Positions 47,256 to 56,234 of a stretch of DNA of 64,000 nt are shown one piece after another. The position numbers were made by a program, and so were the translations under genes. The DNA is taken from NCBI GenBank assembly GCA_029782295.1, contig JAKOVB010000020.1, positions 62,001-126,000 of the forward strand, given 5' to 3'. The notes beneath the pieces were generated by a model that was not told the DNA's origin, did not search any database, and was given only the letters and a program-made list of their open reading frames with translations. The first letter of the stretch is position 1. The number at the start of each line of letters is the position of its first letter. Source of the stretch: Pseudomonadota bacterium (GTDB lineage Bacteria > Pseudomonadota > Gammaproteobacteria > Burkholderiales > Methylophilaceae).

Positions 47256-48132
47256 CTTGGACCTGCTCGCCACCTATCTCGATCATCTTGCGCACGAACG
47301 CGGCCTCAGCCCGCTGACCTGCGAAAATTACAGCCGCGACATCCGCAGCCTGATCGAGATGGCGGGCGATACTCCGCTCGACCAACTGCAACCCCTCCAT
47401 ATCCGCCGCTTCATCGCCACACTGCACGGACGCGGCATCGGCGGCAAGAGCATTGCCCGCATGCTTTCCTCATGGCGCGGCTTTTTCAGCTTCCTGTCCC
47501 GCCGACATGGCTTTATCAACAACCCCTGTACCGGCATGCGCGCGCCGAAGGCCGCCAGAACATTGCCCGAGGCGCTCTCGGTAGAACAGGCGGTCAAGCT
47601 GGTCGACATTCACGAGCAGGATCCGCTGGCAATTCGCGATCATGCGATGCTGGAGCTGTTCTATTCATCTGGGCTGCGCCTGACCGAGCTGGTCACCCTG
47701 ACGCAAAACGGGCTGGATCTGGCCGAGGGGACGGTCATGGTCACCGGCAAGGGCTCCAAGACACGCATCGTGCCACTGGGGAGCCATGCCATCGATGCCA
47801 TCCGCAGATGGCTGCCGGCACGTGCGCTGTTGGTAAAGGAGGGGGAACAGGCACTCTTCGTCGGCAGGAACGGCCGCCAGCTCACGCAGCGCGCCGTGCA
47901 GTACCGGCTGAAACAATGGGCCATCAAGCAGGGAATCGCCGGCAACGTCCACCCCCACATCCTGCGCCACAGCTTCGCGACCCATGTGCTACAGTCCAGC
48001 GGCGACCTCCGGGCGGTGCAGGAAATGCTGGGGCATGCCAACATCAGCACCACGCAGGTCTATACACATCTGGATTTTCAGCATCTGGCCAAGGTGTACG
48101 ACCAGGCACATCCCCGGGCTCGCAAAAAATAA
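47227..48132 (+). CDS. xerC: XerC tyrosine recombinase
   Basis: XerC (301 residues) acts with XerD at dif to resolve chromosome dimers. The N-terminal SAM-like core-binding domain is at about 10-100. The catalytic residues are Arg in SSGLRLTEL, Lys in TGKGSKTR, His/Arg in HILRHSFATH, His in LGHANIS and the nucleophile Tyr in TTQVYTHLD. The start is GTG at 47227 (overlapping the DUF484 end) or TTG at 47257 just after its stop; there is no clear ribosome binding site for either. Its place after dapF-DUF484 marks it as the housekeeping recombinase. Confidence 0.94.
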   Translation: MSPCSDTSSNLDLLATYLDHLAHERGLSPLTCENYSRDIRSLIEMAGDTPLDQLQPLHIRRFIATLHGRGIGGKSIARMLSSWRGFFSFLSRRHGFINNPCTGMRAPKAARTLPEALSVEQAVKLVDIHEQDPLAIRDHAMLELFYSSGLRLTELVTLTQNGLDLAEGTVMVTGKGSKTRIVPLGSHAIDAIRRWLPARALLVKEGEQALFVGRNGRQLTQRAVQYRLKQWAIKQGIAGNVHPHILRHSFATHVLQSSGDLRAVQEMLGHANISTTQVYTHLDFQHLAKVYDQAHPRARKK

Positions 48133-48257
48133 CAGCCGGATTTTGGCTTCGGCTCACGCCACCTTCGCGTGCCAGAAATTTTGAGGATTGCTATCAGGGA
48201 CGGCAAGACAGCACCAAGGCAACACCATCACCCTGCCAGTCCTGCCGTAGTTCCGGG

Positions 48258-49400
48258 TCAAGTCCAGATGTCCAGATCTTCGGAGTACTTGATCGGCAAC
48301 ACCAGCAGCGAGACATCATCCAGCGGCTTGATCCCTTCGGAGTATTGCAGGACAGATCGCTGCAATGCATCGAACAACGGGAAGCCGGCGCTACTCTCGA
48401 TCGCCCCGACCAGCCCGGACTCGCCAAACTCCTCGCCGGCTCCGTTCTGGCATTCCGTCAGGCCATCGGTGTAAAGCAGCAACTTGCCGCCAAATGCATC
48501 CGGCGCATCCATCAGCACGATATCCGATCGATCGACATCAACGATGCCTAGCGCCAGGTTCCTGGAGGGGAATCTGGCCAGCACCTTGCGGTCCTGGCTG
48601 ACCAACAATGCCGCGGGCAAGCCGCCATTCCAGACCTTGACCCGGCCATGCGCAGGATCGCTGCTGACGAGAGCCGCAGCACAGAAGTGGCCGACAGGAA
48701 AAATCTGGCGCAGCTTGCGGTTGATCTCGACGATGATGTCCTCGAGCGCAAAATCCTTGCGTGTCAGGGCAAAAAAGATGTCGGCCACGGGGATGGCCCC
48801 CACTGCAGCTGACAGGCCATGGCCCGTAAAGTCGGCAACCATGGCGTAAATCAGACCGGAGGGCGTGGTGTCGTAAAGGATCAGATCGCCCGGCAGGTGG
48901 CCGGCAGACCGCGTCCAGTGTCCCAGCCCCGGAATGAAATTTTTCATCCGCTGCGTGATCATCGAGAACACATGACGTGCAAGCTGCAATTCTTCCTCGG
49001 TGCGGGAATGGTAGTCTTCCAGCGACACATAGAGGGAAAGGATGCGCTGCATGGCACGGATGCGCGCCAGCAGGAGAACGCCGTTGACCGGCTTCATGAG
49101 GACATCGTCGCCACCGCTATCGATGCACTTGAGCATCGTTTCGTCATCGTCGTTGGCTGTCAGGAAGATGACGGGCACAAAGTTCTTCGCCAGCCTCTGC
49201 GTAATCTGGCGTGCGACTTCGTAACCATCCATGCCGGGCATGACGACATCCAGCAACACCATGTCCGGTTGTTCCCGCTCGAATACCTTCAGCGCCTCGA
49301 GGCCATCGGCAGCCTCGACAACCTGATGGCCGCCACGGGTGAGCAGGGAACGCAGCAGCACTCGGGTGCTGGCTTCATCATCAGTAACCAGGATCTTCAT
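48258..49400 (-). CDS. Receiver-PP2C (SpoIIE/RsbU-type) response regulator
   Basis: This 380-residue protein has a receiver domain at 1-120 (TDDEAS, phospho-Asp in MVLLDVVMPGMDG, Lys in LMKPV) joined by a helical linker to a PP2C-like phosphatase. The metal Asp motifs are in GDLILYD, VADFTGHGLSAA, LYTDGLTE and PLDDVSLL. Such proteins usually dephosphorylate an anti-anti-sigma factor in a partner-switch pathway. No anti-sigma or STAS gene is adjacent. The start at 49400 is set by receiver homology; no ribosome binding site is obvious. The 125-bp gap after xerC (48133-48257) shows nothing recognisable. Confidence 0.9.
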   Translation of the reverse strand: MKILVTDDEASTRVLLRSLLTRGGHQVVEAADGLEALKVFEREQPDMVLLDVVMPGMDGYEVARQITQRLAKNFVPVIFLTANDDDETMLKCIDSGGDDVLMKPVNGVLLLARIRAMQRILSLYVSLEDYHSRTEEELQLARHVFSMITQRMKNFIPGLGHWTRSAGHLPGDLILYDTTPSGLIYAMVADFTGHGLSAAVGAIPVADIFFALTRKDFALEDIIVEINRKLRQIFPVGHFCAAALVSSDPAHGRVKVWNGGLPAALLVSQDRKVLARFPSRNLALGIVDVDRSDIVLMDAPDAFGGKLLLYTDGLTECQNGAGEEFGESGLVGAIESSAGFPLFDALQRSVLQYSEGIKPLDDVSLLVLPIKYSEDLDIWT

Positions 49401-49574
49401 CGATACGAAATCAGAATAGGAATAGGAATTATCACGTGATTTTGACAGTCCACCAAGATGATTTTTCCTCAAGAAACAAAACTGTCACATTTTTTACACC
49501 AATACCTGACAAAAGAACTCAAACTTTATGGCAAAATAGACCGTTCAAATTTTCCACTTGCAAGAGGACACATC

Positions 49575-50156
49575 ATGGAACATCAACTGCCTGCCCTGCC
49601 CTATGCCAAGGATGCTCTGGCACCGCATATCTCCGTGGAAACCATCGAGTACCACTACGGCAAGCATCACCAGACCTACGTCACCAACCTCAACAACCTG
49701 ATCAAGGGCACTGAATTCGAGAACGCCTCTCTGGAAGACATCATCAAGAAGTCCTCCGGCGGGGTCTACAACAACGCTGCACAGATCTGGAACCACACCT
49801 TCTTCTGGAACAGCATGAAGCCGAACGGTGGCGGCGCTCCGACCGGCGCGCTGGCCGATGCCATCAATGCCAAGTGGGGATCTTTCGACGAATTCAAGAA
49901 GGCTTTCCAGGCCTCCGCGGTCGGCAACTTCGGTTCCGGCTGGACCTGGCTGGTGAAAAAGGCCGACGGTTCCGTCGATATCGTCAACATGGGTGCCGCC
50001 GGCACGCCGCTGACCACCGGCGACAAGGCCCTGTTGACAATCGACGTATGGGAACACGCCTACTACATCGACTACCGCAATCTGCGCGCCAAGTTTGTCG
50101 AGGCATTCCTCAACAACCTGGCCAACTGGGATTTCGCTGCTGCAAATTTCAATTAA
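49575..50156 (+). CDS. sodB: Superoxide dismutase, Fe/Mn family
   Basis: The 193-residue enzyme disproportionates superoxide in the cytoplasm. Metal ligands are visible: His in IEYHYGKHH, His in [11 protein letters not shown], and Asp and His in [11 protein letters not shown]. The pattern GGGAPTG and length favour the iron form. The start at 49575 (AGAGGA upstream, [13 protein letters not shown]) is preferred over a longer frame. It is a single-gene unit with its own terminator. Confidence 0.96.
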   Translation: MEHQLPALPYAKDALAPHISVETIEYHYGKHHQTYVTNLNNLIKGTEFENASLEDIIKKSSGGVYNNAAQIWNHTFFWNSMKPNGGGAPTGALADAINAKWGSFDEFKKAFQASAVGNFGSGWTWLVKKADGSVDIVNMGAAGTPLTTGDKALLTIDVWEHAYYIDYRNLRAKFVEAFLNNLANWDFAAANFN

Positions 50157-50171
50157 GGTCGCAATACATGA

Positions 50172-50204
50172 AAAGCCGGCACCCTTACGTTGCCGGCTTT
50201 TTTT
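50172..50204 (+). terminator. Terminator after sodB
   Basis: AAAGCCGGCA and TGCCGGCTTT form a perfect 10-bp stem with a 9-base loop, followed by TTTT. Confidence 0.9.
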
Positions 50205-50234
50205 GTTTCGGATGAAGCTGTTACAATCTCCACC

Positions 50235-50546
50235 ATGCTGCGCCGCCTGTTCCTGACGCTCACGCTCGCCCTCCTGTTCGGCCTCGGTCAACAGGGTGCG
50301 CTGGTGCACGCCGTCGGCCACCTTGCAGACTTGCAACAGCATGACAGGCAACAGGACAAATCCCATCACAATTCGGTCTGCGACAAGTGCGTGGTGTATG
50401 CCGAACTGGGCAGCGCTGTCGGTAGCGCGAGTTTCGACCTGCCCACAGCGTCCAGTTCCCCAGTTTCAATACTGACTTGCACATTACGCAGCCGCTCCAT
50501 CCTTCACCAGCCTTACACCGCCCGCGCCCCACCTCTCCTTGCCTGA
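50235..50546 (+). CDS. Small His/Cys-containing protein, DUF2946-like
   Basis: This 103-residue protein has a signal-anchor or signal peptide (LFLTLTLALLFGLGQ). A His-rich stretch follows (VHAVGHLADLQQHD, DKSHHNS), then VCDKCVVYAELG. The H..H plus CxxC pattern resembles DUF2946-type metal-related proteins seen near metal uptake genes. It precedes an outer-membrane protein and zinc transporter genes in the same direction, suggesting zinc handling. The ATG at 50235 lacks a ribosome binding site and has TACAAT 7 bp upstream, suggesting a near-leaderless mRNA. Confidence 0.65.
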   Translation: MLRRLFLTLTLALLFGLGQQGALVHAVGHLADLQQHDRQQDKSHHNSVCDKCVVYAELGSAVGSASFDLPTASSSPVSILTCTLRSRSILHQPYTARAPPLLA

Positions 50547-50615
50547 ACGCTGATCCAGGCTGCAGCCTGCCACCTCCGCATGGCTGCCGCACCAACGTTT
50601 ATCGAGGAATTCATC

Positions 50616-52004
50616 ATGTTGCAGAAATCGCTCACGACCTGTGCCGTCGGCCTGCTATTGGTCACCCCTGCCTTGGCAAGGGCCAACGATAGCGCCGAAC
50701 TTGAAAAAATCCGCGCAGAAATCCAGCAGTTGCGGGAAGGCTATGAAACTCGCATCCAGGCGCTGGAAGCAAAACTCCGGGAGACCGGGGCTGCGGCCGA
50801 TCGCGCCGAAGAATCCGCCCAGCGTGCGGAAACAGCGGCCACGCAGGCCTCCACACCGCCGGCCCGCGCCAATGCGTTCAATCCTGAAACCTCGCTCATC
50901 CTGCAAGGGGCTTACAAGGACAAGAAAAACCTCCCCAACCGCCATATCACCGGTTTCCTGCCGACAGCAGGAGCGCCTGACAACACCCGTGGCTTCTCCG
51001 CCGACGCGTCCGAGCTTTCCCTCGCGGCCAACATCGACAGTTGGCTGCGGGGTTATGCCAACCTGGTGTTCATGGATGGATCCGTGGAGGTGGAAGAAGC
51101 CTATTTCGAGACCCTTGGTTTAGGCAAAGGCTTTACGCTGAAGGGGGGACGATTCCGTTCCGGTATCGGTTACCAGAATGAAATGCATCCTCATGCCTGG
51201 GATTTCGCGGATAACAACCTGATGTACCAGGCCCTGTTCGGCGAAGGCGCCCTGCAGGACGGCGTCCAGCTCAAATGGCTGGCCCCGACCGAGTTGATGG
51301 TGGAACTGGGTGCCGAGGCAGGCCGTGGCGCAGCGATCAACAATGCCAACCAAAACGGTGCCGCCTCGGTGAACCTGTTTGCGCATGTCGGCGGCGACAT
51401 CGGTGTTTCTCATGCCTGGCGTGCCGGCCTGTCCTGGATGCACGCCAAAGTCGACCACCGCAGCTTTAGTGGCAACGACCTTGCCGCGCAGCCCATCACG
51501 GGGGACTTCACCGGGAAGTCCCGCATCTGGCTGGCGGATTTCGTTTACAAATGGGCGCCCAACGGCAACGCCAGCTACAACAATTTCAAGCTGCAAGGGG
51601 AATACTTCCACCGCACCGAGCACGGCAGCCTGGCCTGTTCCGATCCGCTTTCTCCGGCTCTGTGCGCCGGGAGCGGACTGGATGGCGGCTATCGCTCCGC
51701 CCAGTCAGGATTCTACCTGCAAGGCGTCTACCAGTTCATGCCTCGCTGGCGTGGCGGATTGCGCTACGATCAGCTTTACCGCGGCAGTGCTGACCTGAAT
51801 GGCAGTGACATCGGCAACACGATCTCGGAACTGGCCGACCACGACCCTCATCGGAGCACGGCCATGCTGGACTTCAGTCCCAGTGAATTCAGCCTGTTCC
51901 GCCTGCAATACGCCCATGACCAATCCATGGCGGGCGTGACGGATCGCCAGATCACACTGCAATACATCCTGAGCCTGGGTGCCCATGGCGCCCATCGATT
52001 CTGA
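50616..52004 (+). CDS. Outer-membrane beta-barrel protein in the zinc operon
   Basis: This 462-residue protein has a signal peptide (residues 1-23, ending ARA), a coiled-coil segment (about 25-85, EIQQLREGYETRIQAL and Ala/Glu heptads) and a C-terminal barrel of roughly 370 residues with alternating aromatic strands, ending AHRF with the terminal Phe typical of barrels. No TonB plug domain is present. The N-terminal coiled coil plus barrel resembles trimeric metal or phosphate porins. It lies 12 bp before the ZnuA-like gene and probably brings zinc across the outer membrane; substrate is inferred from context. The start has GAGGA upstream. Confidence 0.75.
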   Translation: MLQKSLTTCAVGLLLVTPALARANDSAELEKIRAEIQQLREGYETRIQALEAKLRETGAAADRAEESAQRAETAATQASTPPARANAFNPETSLILQGAYKDKKNLPNRHITGFLPTAGAPDNTRGFSADASELSLAANIDSWLRGYANLVFMDGSVEVEEAYFETLGLGKGFTLKGGRFRSGIGYQNEMHPHAWDFADNNLMYQALFGEGALQDGVQLKWLAPTELMVELGAEAGRGAAINNANQNGAASVNLFAHVGGDIGVSHAWRAGLSWMHAKVDHRSFSGNDLAAQPITGDFTGKSRIWLADFVYKWAPNGNASYNNFKLQGEYFHRTEHGSLACSDPLSPALCAGSGLDGGYRSAQSGFYLQGVYQFMPRWRGGLRYDQLYRGSADLNGSDIGNTISELADHDPHRSTAMLDFSPSEFSLFRLQYAHDQSMAGVTDRQITLQYILSLGAHGAHRF

Positions 52005-52016
52005 ACGGAGCACCTC

Positions 52017-52934
52017 ATGAACACACTCTGGAAACTCCTCCCTGCCCTGCTGCTGGCATTCGCGCCCGTGGCCGGCGCCACCGTCAACGTTCTTGCCTGC
52101 GAACCCGAATGGGGCGCACTGGCCCGGGAACTGGGCGGCGACAAGGTCAGCGTCTATGATGCCACCACAGCCATGCAGGACCCTCACAGGATTCAGGCCA
52201 GACCCAGCCTGATCGCACGGGCCCGTTCGGCCGACCTTCTGGTCTGCACCGGTGCCGAGCTGGAAATCGGGTGGCTACCCATCCTGCTGCGCCAATCCGG
52301 CAACGCCGCCATCCAGCCCGGAAAGCCTGGCTATTTCGAAGCCGCCCCCCTCGTCAGGCGACTTGAAATCCCGACTCGCCTGGACCGAGCGGATGGCGAC
52401 ATCCACCCCGGCGGCAACCCGCACATCCAGCTGGATCCGCGCAACATCGCCAAGGTCGGCGTCGCGCTGGCGCAGCGCCTGTCGGAGATCGATCGCGGCA
52501 ACGCAGCGTTCTACCAGGCTCGCCAGAAGGATTTTGCACAACGCTGGCAAAGCGCCATGCAGCGCTGGGAAACGCAGGCCGCGCCACTGAAGGGAATAGC
52601 CATCGTATCCCAGCACAAGGCCTTCCCTTACCTGTATGACTGGCTGGGGCTTAGGGAAGTCGCCACCCTGGAGCCCAAACCCGGCGTAGAGCCCTCCAGC
52701 AGCCACCTCGCCGAAGTCCTGGCCCAATTGCAACAACAACCCGCACGCATGGTCATCCGGGCGGCCTATCAGGATGAACGTCCCGCCAACTGGATGTCGG
52801 AGAAAGCGAAAATCCCCGCTGTGGTGTTACCTTTCACCGTGGGTGGTGCCGATCACACGGATGACCTGTTCGGGCTGTTCGAGGTCACGATTTCCCGTCT
52901 CATCGCCGCTGCAAGCAGGGATGACGCCAAATGA
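52017..52934 (+). CDS. Zinc/manganese ABC transporter binding protein
   Basis: This 305-residue cluster A-I metal-binding protein (ZnuA/TroA type) has a signal peptide (ending VAGA) and the ordered metal-site regions: DPHRIQARPS, the GAELEIGWLP segment, GGNPHIQLDP and SQHKAFPYLYDW. The long His-rich loop of E. coli ZnuA is absent; only DGDIHPGGNPH remains. It overlaps the permease gene by 4 bp. Confidence 0.87.
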   Translation: MNTLWKLLPALLLAFAPVAGATVNVLACEPEWGALARELGGDKVSVYDATTAMQDPHRIQARPSLIARARSADLLVCTGAELEIGWLPILLRQSGNAAIQPGKPGYFEAAPLVRRLEIPTRLDRADGDIHPGGNPHIQLDPRNIAKVGVALAQRLSEIDRGNAAFYQARQKDFAQRWQSAMQRWETQAAPLKGIAIVSQHKAFPYLYDWLGLREVATLEPKPGVEPSSSHLAEVLAQLQQQPARMVIRAAYQDERPANWMSEKAKIPAVVLPFTVGGADHTDDLFGLFEVTISRLIAAASRDDAK

Positions 52935-53680
52935 ACTTCGATGCGCTGGATCTCAACATTCTGCTGCCCGCCATGCTGGCTGGCCTGATCGTGTTGTCAA
53001 CGCACGTCCCGCTGGGGCAGCAGGTTCTGAAGCGGGGAATCGTCTTCATCGACCTCGCCGTCGCCCAGATTGCCGCATTGGGTGTCATCGTCGCCGACTT
53101 CATGGGCTGGGAGCCGCAAGGCTGGGCCGTGCAGGCTTCCGCCATCAGTGCCGCCATGCTCGGGGCGCTGCTGTTGACGACCATGGAAAAACGCTGGCCA
53201 GAAGTCCAGGAAGCCCTGATCGGTGCCGTTTTCGTCCTGGCAGCCAGCGGCGGCATTCTGTTGCTGGCCGGGAACCCCCACGGCGGCGAGCACCTGAAGG
53301 ACCTGCTGGCCGGGCAAATCCTCTGGGTCGGGTTCGCGCAGCTCATTCCCGCAGCGGGGCTTACCGCACTGATCATGGGGCTGTGGTTCTGGCGACGGGA
53401 ACACCTCGGCCGTACAGGTTTCTACCTGTTGTTCGCCCTGGCCGTCACCACCTCGGTCCAACTGGTCGGCGTATACCTGGTATTTTCCAGCCTGATCATG
53501 CCCGCGCTGGCTGTCCGCCTCTGGCCCGAGAAACGTCAACTGGCGGGCGGCTACCTGATCGGGATTCTGGGTTATGCGATGGGGCTGGGCCTCTCCGCAT
53601 TGGCGGACTTGCCCTCCGGCGCAGTCATCGTGTGGTGCCTGGCCCTGACAGGCATTGCAGCCAATCTGGTGCGTCGCTGA
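52931..53680 (+). CDS. ABC-3 family metal permease
   Basis: This 249-residue permease has about eight membrane helices and the ABC-3 pattern (STHVPLGQQVLKRGIVFIDLAVAQ at the N-terminus, the conserved Gly loop, and VGVYLVFSSLIMPALAV). It is of the ZnuB/TroC type for zinc or manganese. It overlaps the binding-protein gene. No ABC ATPase gene (znuC) accompanies it in this operon; the next gene is yggX 111 bp away. Confidence 0.87.
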   Translation: MNFDALDLNILLPAMLAGLIVLSTHVPLGQQVLKRGIVFIDLAVAQIAALGVIVADFMGWEPQGWAVQASAISAAMLGALLLTTMEKRWPEVQEALIGAVFVLAASGGILLLAGNPHGGEHLKDLLAGQILWVGFAQLIPAAGLTALIMGLWFWRREHLGRTGFYLLFALAVTTSVQLVGVYLVFSSLIMPALAVRLWPEKRQLAGGYLIGILGYAMGLGLSALADLPSGAVIVWCLALTGIAANLVRR

Positions 53681-53791
53681 CCGCGTGTTTGGGAAACGTA
53701 GCCGCAAGCATATCCCCACGGTCAAAACAGGTTGATCGCCCAGGATTACTGATATGATTTACGGCATTTGATCTACTGAAGGATTTACGAC

Positions 53792-54064
53792 ATGGCAAGA
53801 ATGGTGAACTGCGTCAAACTTGGCCGCGAAGCGGAAGGCATGGACTTCCCGCCCTACCCCGGCGAACTCGGCAAGAAGATCTTCGAAAACGTTTCCAAGG
53901 AAGCCTGGGCAGGCTGGCTCAAACACCAGACCATGCTGGTCAACGAGAATCGCCTCAGCCTCGCCGACCCGCGCGCCCGCAAATATCTCGCGGATCAGAC
54001 CGAAGCCTATTTCTTCGGTGCCGGTGCAGCTGCAGTCGAAGGCTACGTGCCTCCCAAGGGCTGA
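53792..54064 (+). CDS. yggX: Fe(2+)-trafficking protein
   Basis: YggX (90 residues) protects iron-sulfur clusters from oxidation and is linked to iron handling. Conserved [21 protein letters not shown] with the single Cys, and [21 protein letters not shown] ([14 protein letters not shown]), identify it. AAGGA precedes the start. Confidence 0.95.
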   Translation: MARMVNCVKLGREAEGMDFPPYPGELGKKIFENVSKEAWAGWLKHQTMLVNENRLSLADPRARKYLADQTEAYFFGAGAAAVEGYVPPKG

Positions 54065-54113
54065 TATCTGTCACAAAATATTCATCTGCCGCTGTTAACC
54101 TCAAGGGTTTGAA

Positions 54114-56198
54114 TTGGCCGATCTAAAGATGTTGCCGGAACATTTCCTGAATCGAGAACTCGGTTTGCTCGCCTTCAATCGCCGCGTCCTCGCTCAGGCC
54201 GAAGACGAGCGTAACCCGTTGCTGGAGCGCCTCAAGTTCCTGTGTATCGTCAGCAGCAATCTCGACGAGTTCTTCGAAGTGCGTGTAGCCGGCCTGATCG
54301 ACCAGATCGAACGCAACACCCCGGCCAACAGCCCCGATGGATTCACTGCCAGGCAGGTCAAGAGCCTGGTCAGCGCAGAAGCGCACCAGCTGATCGAACG
54401 CCAGTATCAAATCTTCAACGAGCAGGTCCTGCCACAACTGGCAGAGCAGAACATCCACTTCCTGCGCCGGACGCACTGGAACGCTACGCAGCAGGAATGG
54501 ATCCGCAACTACTTCTTTCGTGAGCTGATGCCGATCCTGACGCCGATCGGGCTGGATCCGGCGCATCCTTTCCCGCGCATGCTCAACAAGAGCCTGAATT
54601 TTGCGGTGGAACTCGAAGGCAAGGATGCGTTCGGCCGCAATTCCGGCATTGCCATCGTGCAGGCCCCGCGCGCGTTGCCACGCGTCATCAAGCTCCCCAA
54701 GGAAATCGCTGGCTGCGACAACGGCTTCGTCTTCCTGTCCTCCGTCCTGCACGCCCACGTCAACGAATTGTTCTCAGGCATGACGGTGAGAGGCTGCTAC
54801 CAGTTCCGGGTGACCCGTAACAGTGAACTGCTGGTGGATGACGAAGATGCAACCGACTTGCGCCAGGCCCTGCAGGGCGAACTGACCCATCGCCAATATG
54901 GAGATGAAGTCCGGCTGGAGGTTGCCGACAGTTGCCCGCCGGAAATGTCCAACTTCCTGCTCAGCCAGTTCGGCCTGACGCAGGAGGATCTGTACCAGGT
55001 CAACGGCCCGGTCAATCTGGTACGCCTGATGCAGGTGCCAGACTGGGTTGACCGCCCGGATCTCAAGTTCATCCCGTTCACACCCAGCGTGCCGCGCGAG
55101 TTGAGCAAGGACAATGACCTTTTCAAGGTCATTCGCAAAGGCGACGTCCTGCTGCATCATCCGTTCCAGTCGTTCAACCCGGTGGTCGAATTCCTCAAGC
55201 AGGCCTCCGAAGATCCGAACGTGCTGGCAATCAAGCAGACCATCTACCGCACCAGTGCGGACTCGACACTGATGCATGCCCTGATCGAGGCGGCGCGGCG
55301 CGGGAAGGAAGTCACCGTGGTGGTGGAACTGATGGCACGCTTCGACGAGGAAGCCAATATCAACTGGGCAGCCAAGCTGGAAGATGCCGGTGCCCATGTC
55401 GTGTATGGGGTGGTTGGTCACAAGACCCATGCCAAGATGGCCATGGTGGTACGTCGTGAAGACGAACGCCTGCGCCGCTACGTGCACCTTTCCACCGGCA
55501 ACTACCACCAGCGCACCGCAAGACTGTACACCGACTTCGGTCTGCTCACCTGCAACGAGGAAATCTGTTCGGACGTCAACGATCTGTTCGTACAGCTGAC
55601 CGGCCTGGGCAAGGCCAGCAAACTCAAACATTTGTGGCAATCCCCCTTCACCTTGCACCAACGCCTGGTGAAGGCCATCCAGAATGAAGCGGATCATGCC
55701 CGTGCCGGCCGGCCGGCACGCATCATCGCCAAAATGAACGCCCTGCTCGACGCGGACATTATCAAGGCCCTGTACGAAGCCTCTCAGGCCGGCGTCAGAA
55801 TCGAACTCATCGTCCGTGGCGTTTGTGCGCTACGCCCCGGCATTCCCGGCCTGTCGGAAAATATCCGTGTGGTGTCCGTGATCGGCCGCTTTCTGGAACA
55901 CAGCCGCATTTTCTACTTCTACAACAACAAGGCCGAGGATCTCTACCTTGCCAGCGCGGACTGGATGTACCGCAACTTCTTCCGACGCATCGAAGCCTGC
56001 TTCCCGGTACTCGACAAGAAGTTGAAGAAACGCGTGTACAAGGAAGGCCTGGAAGTTTATCTCAAGGATTCCGCGCAAGCCTGGGAAATGATGCCGGACG
56101 GCAGCTACGTCCGACGCAACGCGCGTCGCGGCATGGCGTTCAGTGCCCAGACCCACCTCCTGATGGAACTGGGACAGGAGCCTGGCCTGGAAGGTTAG
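54114..56198 (+). CDS. ppk: Polyphosphate kinase
   Basis: Ppk1 (694 residues) reversibly makes polyphosphate from ATP. The N-terminal domain (FLNRELGLLAFNRRVL), the autophosphorylated His segment (HKTHAKMAMVVR) and the second His (VHLSTGNYHQRTA) are all present, with phospholipase-D-like domains at about 330-690. The start is TTG at 54114, with AAGGG six bases upstream; the ATG five codons later has no such site. It is convergent with ppx and phoU. Confidence 0.95.
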   Translation: MADLKMLPEHFLNRELGLLAFNRRVLAQAEDERNPLLERLKFLCIVSSNLDEFFEVRVAGLIDQIERNTPANSPDGFTARQVKSLVSAEAHQLIERQYQIFNEQVLPQLAEQNIHFLRRTHWNATQQEWIRNYFFRELMPILTPIGLDPAHPFPRMLNKSLNFAVELEGKDAFGRNSGIAIVQAPRALPRVIKLPKEIAGCDNGFVFLSSVLHAHVNELFSGMTVRGCYQFRVTRNSELLVDDEDATDLRQALQGELTHRQYGDEVRLEVADSCPPEMSNFLLSQFGLTQEDLYQVNGPVNLVRLMQVPDWVDRPDLKFIPFTPSVPRELSKDNDLFKVIRKGDVLLHHPFQSFNPVVEFLKQASEDPNVLAIKQTIYRTSADSTLMHALIEAARRGKEVTVVVELMARFDEEANINWAAKLEDAGAHVVYGVVGHKTHAKMAMVVRREDERLRRYVHLSTGNYHQRTARLYTDFGLLTCNEEICSDVNDLFVQLTGLGKASKLKHLWQSPFTLHQRLVKAIQNEADHARAGRPARIIAKMNALLDADIIKALYEASQAGVRIELIVRGVCALRPGIPGLSENIRVVSVIGRFLEHSRIFYFYNNKAEDLYLASADWMYRNFFRRIEACFPVLDKKLKKRVYKEGLEVYLKDSAQAWEMMPDGSYVRRNARRGMAFSAQTHLLMELGQEPGLEG

Positions 56199-56234
56199 GT
56201 CGCCTTGAAAGGCGGCCAGTCGCTCGAAAATCGC

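Noticed and set aside
47227..48132. Integrase of a mobile element
   Set aside because: The tyrosine recombinase is in the conserved dapF-DUF484-xerC context and has no attachment repeats or cargo nearby, so it is chromosomal XerC.
50205..50234. Zur-binding site before the zinc operon
   Set aside because: Only a partial TGTTAC half is visible, without a matching second half.
56199..56234. Terminator between ppk and ppx
   Set aside because: A small GCCT/AGGC stem is present but too short and without a T run.
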